This document shows positions 62,881 to 64,000 of a DNA stretch of 64,000 nucleotides, in pieces (position 1 is the stretch's first letter; the number at the start of each line of letters is the position of its first letter). The position numbers and the translations under genes are program-made. The notes under the pieces were generated by a model. That model saw only the letters and a list, made by a program, of their open reading frames with translations. It was not told where the DNA came from and did no database searches. The DNA comes from Atopsyche davidsoni (Eukaryota > Arthropoda > Insecta > Trichoptera > Hydrobiosidae): the NCBI GenBank assembly GCA_022113835.1, contig JAILWY010000023.1, positions 13,638,001 to 13,702,000 of the forward strand. The letters run 5' to 3'.

Positions 62881-64000
62881 TACAGTATTTTTCAATATAT
62901 ATCTAAAATTGGCAACTCGGCCGTGGATGGCCACCGACAAGTAATTGCCTGAAGCCGCTGAGGTCCGTGTGTTCGTGTTTGCACATTTTCGGCGCGTGTT
63001 AATGCACCGCGGCCGGAAGTTTAAGGTGTGCTTTGCATTCTGATTATCCTTCGCGATGGTACTTTCGGTGGAAACGACGATAATTAGGAGACTTGAGATC
63101 TCACTCAGCTGTGCACTTTTAAATTGCATTGTATTAATTTTTTAATTAATACAAAAAATAATACTTTTATATAACTCATACATAATATTTTTTAAATAAT
63201 ACATATTTAGTGTTTGCTGGGTAAATTTATATTTCATAGTTCTTCTCAAAAATATATTTAAATTTATAAAAAAAAGATGACTTGTATCTTTGGCATGAAT
63301 ATTGAAAGTCTGTATTTAAGGAAATTATAGACTTTATAATTTTTTATTGACTTTTTAGAGAAAAATAATATATTTTATTCAGTAATTAAAGAAAATATCA
63401 AAATAAATTAATATTGCAAACTGTGTGGTTTCATGTGACAGGTCTTCAATTTTATACTCATAGTTTTGAAAGCAATAGTTGTGGTAAAAGTATTTTAAGA
63501 AAATTAAGATTTTAAATTAAACTTACTGCTAAAATTTGTTCTCAAAGTTTTAAATATACTTTTTCGGCAAACATTGAATTAGAAGTTTTCCGGCTTATTT
63601 TTAGTTTATTAAAAAAAAAAAAACTAATTATCTTTGTTATAGAGATGCCTGATGTCAATTTTGGCATGCACTCACTGGCTTCTCAGAACATGATAATTCG
63701 TTTAACTATGTCTTAACATCGCAATTATAAATTTTAAATATTACATAAAGTATGTAATATAAACATTTTCTAAAATCCATCAGCTCGAGTAAAGCCCACT
63801 ATGAATATTTATGTTTAAATAAATTAATTATTTAAGTAATCTATTTAAACTTAAAGTTATCCCTGTGGCATTAGTTCGGCGGATGTCCTTTGGGTTGATA
63901 ATCCTTTAAATATTCAGAGCGCCCGTCCAACCTTGAAGTCACCTCACCTGAGTAATCCGCGGACTTAACGAGAACGACATTTTGACCCTTAATGACGCAC
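62881..64000. other. AT-rich spacer, no gene seen
   Basis: A GC-richer patch at about 62925-63030 is followed by A/T-rich DNA. From about 63850 the composition is more balanced up to the window end, with CACCTCACCTGAG near 63943. No supported gene; whatever begins at the right edge cannot be judged from here. Confidence 0.5.

Overview
This window looks like AT-rich, non-coding nuclear DNA from an arthropod, most probably an insect. I estimate roughly two thirds A+T by eye. The evidence is: long (TA)n microsatellites, no dense ORF packing on either strand, and typical animal mobile elements. These are a decayed hAT transposon of the ZBED5/SCAND3-like group, a non-autonomous Helitron, tRNA-derived SINE remnants, MITE-like inverted-repeat elements and short retroposon tails with target-site duplications. 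I cannot name the order or species. I found no complete protein-coding gene. Almost all longer open frames look like chance frames in GC-richer patches or (TA)n tracts. The only recognisable protein fragment is the C-terminal end of a hAT transposase near 29.2-29.6 kb, broken by an internal stop.

Layout. 1-10.9 kb: AT-rich spacer with a 64-bp retroposon tail (3.57 kb), two possible small internal exons (0.7 kb minus, 7.1 kb plus) and a (TA)n tract (9.5 kb). 10.9-28.9 kb: spacer with a 138-bp inverted-repeat element (10.9 kb), homopolymer and (TA)n tracts, many 100-250-bp GC-rich patches, a C-rich tandem block (24.5 kb), a G-run cluster (26.5 kb) and an unexplained 92-codon minus-strand frame (27.7-28.0 kb). 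28.9-29.8 kb: the hAT element, which hosts an inserted retroposon and a pogo/Tigger-type end. 30-47 kb: more spacer, a SINE-like element (33.6 kb), a diverged tandem duplication of a GC patch (36.4-36.7 kb) and two long (TA)n tracts. 47.2-47.6 kb: a Helitron. 49.0-49.2 kb: a nearly perfect 210-bp hairpin. 50-64 kb: two related inverted-repeat elements (51.0, 57.4 kb), a palindrome with an insertion in one arm (55.8-56.0 kb), E-box clusters (57.0, 59.8 kb), a dispersed 62-bp repeat (59.2, 62.1 kb), a SINE (60.6 kb) and a tRNA-like fragment (62.8 kb).

The main large-scale pattern is GC-rich, non-repetitive patches, often 1-2 kb apart, in very AT-rich DNA. Several contain dense CACGTG, CACCTG, CRE or POU-type words. 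They could be cis-regulatory elements in a large intergenic region or intron, but that is inference and needs cross-species comparison. There is no sign of an operon, CRISPR array, phage or other gene system. Coordinates were counted by eye and small features may be off by a base or two.
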